From: an uncultured bacterium
GTDB lineage: Bacteria; Bacillota; Clostridia; Lachnospirales; Lachnospiraceae
Reading direction: 5' to 3'
Assembly (NCBI GenBank): GCA_947647735.1
Contig: CANSLJ010000033.1
Span: forward strand, 1-41,336
Length of the DNA stretch: 41,336 nucleotides
Shown: one piece after another, positions 39,424 to 41,336 of the stretch
How the letters are laid out: every line of letters begins with the position of its first letter
How positions within the stretch are numbered: the stretch's first letter is position 1
The notes under the pieces: generated by a model
Databases searched by the model: none
What the model saw: only the letters and a program-made list of their open reading frames with translations
Told to the model about the DNA's origin: nothing
Program-made: the position numbers and the translations under genes

Positions 39424-41238
39424 TTGGATCAGAACAATAGACCGAATAAAGGGATGGCGGGGTATGTACTGCTTTTGATCATTCTTCTTGGCGTGCTTTG
39501 GGCTTCAAGCTTTTATACGGCGAGCAAACCCGGATACACCATTCACAATATGGAGGAGCTGCTTTCCTCGGAAGTTGTGACGGGAGCGAAGATCACACCG
39601 GATCAGACGCCGCCCACAGGTTCCGTAAAGCTGGAACTGTCAAACGGCGGGAGCATCGTTGTCCAGGTGACGGATGTGACGAAAGCCGAGAAGATGTTGG
39701 AAGAATACAATATATATCCTGAGATAAACAAAGCGCAGGGGGAGGGTATTCTGACGACTGTGATATTGCCGCTGGGGATCAGTATGCTGGTGGTTATGGT
39801 GGTGATCGCCATTATGAACAGAGGCGGCGGCGGTGCCGGCAGAATGGCAAATTTCGGAAAGAGCCGCGCGAGATTGTCCCTGGGAGACGACAGCGTTACT
39901 TTTGATGGCGTTGCAGGCTTGAAGGAAGAGAAAGAGGATCTGGAAGAGATCGTCCAGTTTTTGAAGAATCCGGGAAAATTTATTGAAGTCGGCGCAAGGA
40001 TTCCGAAGGGCGTTTTACTGGAGGGGCCTCCGGGAACCGGTAAGACCTTACTGGCGAAAGCCATTGCCGGGGAGGCAGGCGTGCCCTTTTTCTCCATATC
40101 CGGTTCGGATTTTGTGGAGATGTATGTGGGCGTGGGCGCCTCCCGTGTGAGGGACCTGTTCAGCGAGGCGAAGAAACACGAGCCCTGTATTGTATTTATC
40201 GATGAGATCGATGCGGTGGCAAGGCAGCGCGGCACCGGTATGGGCGGCGGCCATGACGAGAGAGAACAGACTTTGAACCAGCTCCTGGTGGAGATGGACG
40301 GGTTTGGCGTCAATGAAGGCGTTATCGTGATCGCGGCGACAAACCGTGTGGATATTCTGGATCCGGCGATCATGCGTCCGGGCAGATTTGACAGAAAGAT
40401 CGTGGTGGGAAGGCCCGATGTGGGCGGCAGAAAAGAGATCCTGCTGACACATGCGAAGAACAAGCCTCTGGGGGATGATGTGAATCTGGAGCATATCGCT
40501 CAGACTACGGCGGGATTTACCGGCGCGGATCTGGAAAACCTTTTGAATGAGGCGGCTATTGTTGCGGCGAGGGATGAGCGGAAATATATCTGTCAGGCTG
40601 ATATCAACAAAGCCTTTATTAAAGTGGGTATCGGTTCTGAGAAAAAGAGTAAGATCATTTCCGATAAAGAAAAGAAGATCACAGCTTATCACGAGGCGGG
40701 ACATGCAATCCTGTTCCATGTGCTGCCGGAGGTGGGGCCCGTCTATACGGTTTCCATTATTCCTACCGGAATCGGTGCGGCAGGCTATACCATGCCGCTG
40801 CCGGATAAGGACGATATGTTCCTGACAAGGGGACGTATGGAGCAGGAGATCATGGTATCGCTGGGCGGGCGTATCGCGGAGGAGATCATCTTTGATGATA
40901 TCACCACCGGGGCGTCCTCCGATATCCGGAAGGCGACGAAAGAAGCCCGCATGATGGTGACGCGGTATGGTATGTCTGAAAATATCGGTGTGGTCTGCTA
41001 TGATGACGATGACGATGAAGTCTTTATCGGCAGGGATCTCGCTCATGCGAAGAGCCACAGTGAGAATATTGCGGGAGAGATCGATAAGGAAGTAAAAGCG
41101 ATCATTGACAAATGCTACCAGAAGGCGAAGGAGATCATTTTAGAGCATGAGCAGGTTCTGCACAGTTGTGCGGCGCTTCTGCTGGAGAAGGAAAAGATCA
41201 CCAGAGAAGAATTCGAACATCTTTTTGTGCAATATTAA
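39424..41238 (+). CDS. ftsH: ATP-dependent zinc metalloprotease FtsH
   Basis: This 604-aa membrane protease degrades damaged membrane proteins and short-lived regulators as a hexamer. It has TM1 (about 12-30), a small extracytoplasmic domain, TM2 (about 110-130), an AAA domain with Walker A GPPGTGKT (201-208), Walker B VFIDEIDA and the arginine-finger region [10 protein letters not shown], then the M41 protease domain with zinc ligands in HEAGH (423-427) and a distal acidic ligand in the [14 protein letters not shown] stretch. The start is TTG, set by AAAGGAG. The C-terminus is short, without the long tail of E. coli FtsH. Confidence 0.98.
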   Translation: MDQNNRPNKGMAGYVLLLIILLGVLWASSFYTASKPGYTIHNMEELLSSEVVTGAKITPDQTPPTGSVKLELSNGGSIVVQVTDVTKAEKMLEEYNIYPEINKAQGEGILTTVILPLGISMLVVMVVIAIMNRGGGGAGRMANFGKSRARLSLGDDSVTFDGVAGLKEEKEDLEEIVQFLKNPGKFIEVGARIPKGVLLEGPPGTGKTLLAKAIAGEAGVPFFSISGSDFVEMYVGVGASRVRDLFSEAKKHEPCIVFIDEIDAVARQRGTGMGGGHDEREQTLNQLLVEMDGFGVNEGVIVIAATNRVDILDPAIMRPGRFDRKIVVGRPDVGGRKEILLTHAKNKPLGDDVNLEHIAQTTAGFTGADLENLLNEAAIVAARDERKYICQADINKAFIKVGIGSEKKSKIISDKEKKITAYHEAGHAILFHVLPEVGPVYTVSIIPTGIGAAGYTMPLPDKDDMFLTRGRMEQEIMVSLGGRIAEEIIFDDITTGASSDIRKATKEARMMVTRYGMSENIGVVCYDDDDDEVFIGRDLAHAKSHSENIAGEIDKEVKAIIDKCYQKAKEIILEHEQVLHSCAALLLEKEKITREEFEHLFVQY

Positions 41239-41252
41239 CAAATTGAGACATC

Positions 41253-41311
41253 GAAATTTGTGAAATTTGTGAATTCTAAGTCTTGTGGACAGAGGGGTGG
41301 TATGCTATTAT
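41253..41311 (+). promoter_or_regulatory. promoter region for the gene beyond the window
   Basis: A 9-bp tandem repeat (GAAATTTGT at 41253-41261 and 41262-41270) precedes a probable promoter: TTGTGG (41283-41288), 17 bp, TATTAT (41306-41311). No terminator is seen after ftsH. The rest of the window is non-coding. Confidence 0.5.
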
Positions 41312-41336
41312 ACTACTTGTAACCCCCCAATACATT

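Overview
The window looks like a chromosome segment of a spore-forming, anaerobic Firmicute of the Lachnospiraceae type (Blautia-like). The support is the block hup-rqcP-yabP-yabQ-divIC-spoIIE-tilS-hpt-ftsH (a Firmicutes core order containing sporulation genes), an oxygen-sensitive class III ribonucleotide reductase, strong AGGAGG-type ribosome binding sites, moderate GC content, and CUT2 sugar transport with YesM/YesN-type regulators. I recognise no tRNA, rRNA, CRISPR array, prophage or transposase gene.

Layout. (1) 182-4787: SAM by-product salvage. A D-2-hydroxyacid dehydrogenase, an MtaD-type nucleoside deaminase and an AhcY homolog run on the plus strand, facing an MTA/SAH nucleosidase on the minus strand. 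The AhcY homolog carries H-x-E-x-K instead of H-x-T-x-E/Q in its base-binding motif, which suggests it acts on S-inosylhomocysteine, the product the adjacent deaminase would make. (2) 4939-8220: two different FGGY sugar kinases. (3) 8598-11602: nrdD and nrdG behind a promoter with two NrdR-like boxes 31 bp apart. (4) 11782-16493: a CPA2 antiporter, a GH25 muramidase, and an ECF sigma factor overlapping an unusual anti-sigma-like membrane protein that carries seven 12-residue repeats. (5) 16589-17928 (minus): a TSCPD protein and murG. (6) 18126-22867: an unknown membrane protein, pgi, an AT-rich class B sortase and a PutP-like symporter. (7) 23100-33796: a sugar-sensing and transport locus with a histidine kinase, a membrane-anchored sugar-binding protein, an AraC-type response regulator, a divergent GntR/LacI (AraR-like) repressor, and a YtfQ-YtfR-YtfT-YjfF-like furanose ABC transporter. 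(8) 34035-41238: HU through FtsH.

How the parts work together. In region 7 the sensor binding protein and the transport binding protein are obvious paralogs. This suggests a three-component system in which the anchored protein reads the sugar outside the cell, the kinase and regulator relay the signal, and the AraR-like repressor reads sugar inside the cell. A 7-2-7 palindrome touches the -35 box of the transporter promoter. In region 8, spoIIE has a promoter with the abnormal 22-bp spacer and 0A-box of a Spo0A-activated promoter, yet it encodes only a soluble protein without the usual membrane domain.

The most unusual non-coding feature is a repeat present twice, in opposite orientations, at 8361-8497 and 13128-13260. 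Both copies fold as a three-way junction: an outer stem, a conserved inner hairpin with the same central mismatch, and a GNRA-type mini-hairpin. The cores match, but the outer stems have unrelated sequences that are nonetheless self-complementary in each copy (29 of 29 bp in the second).
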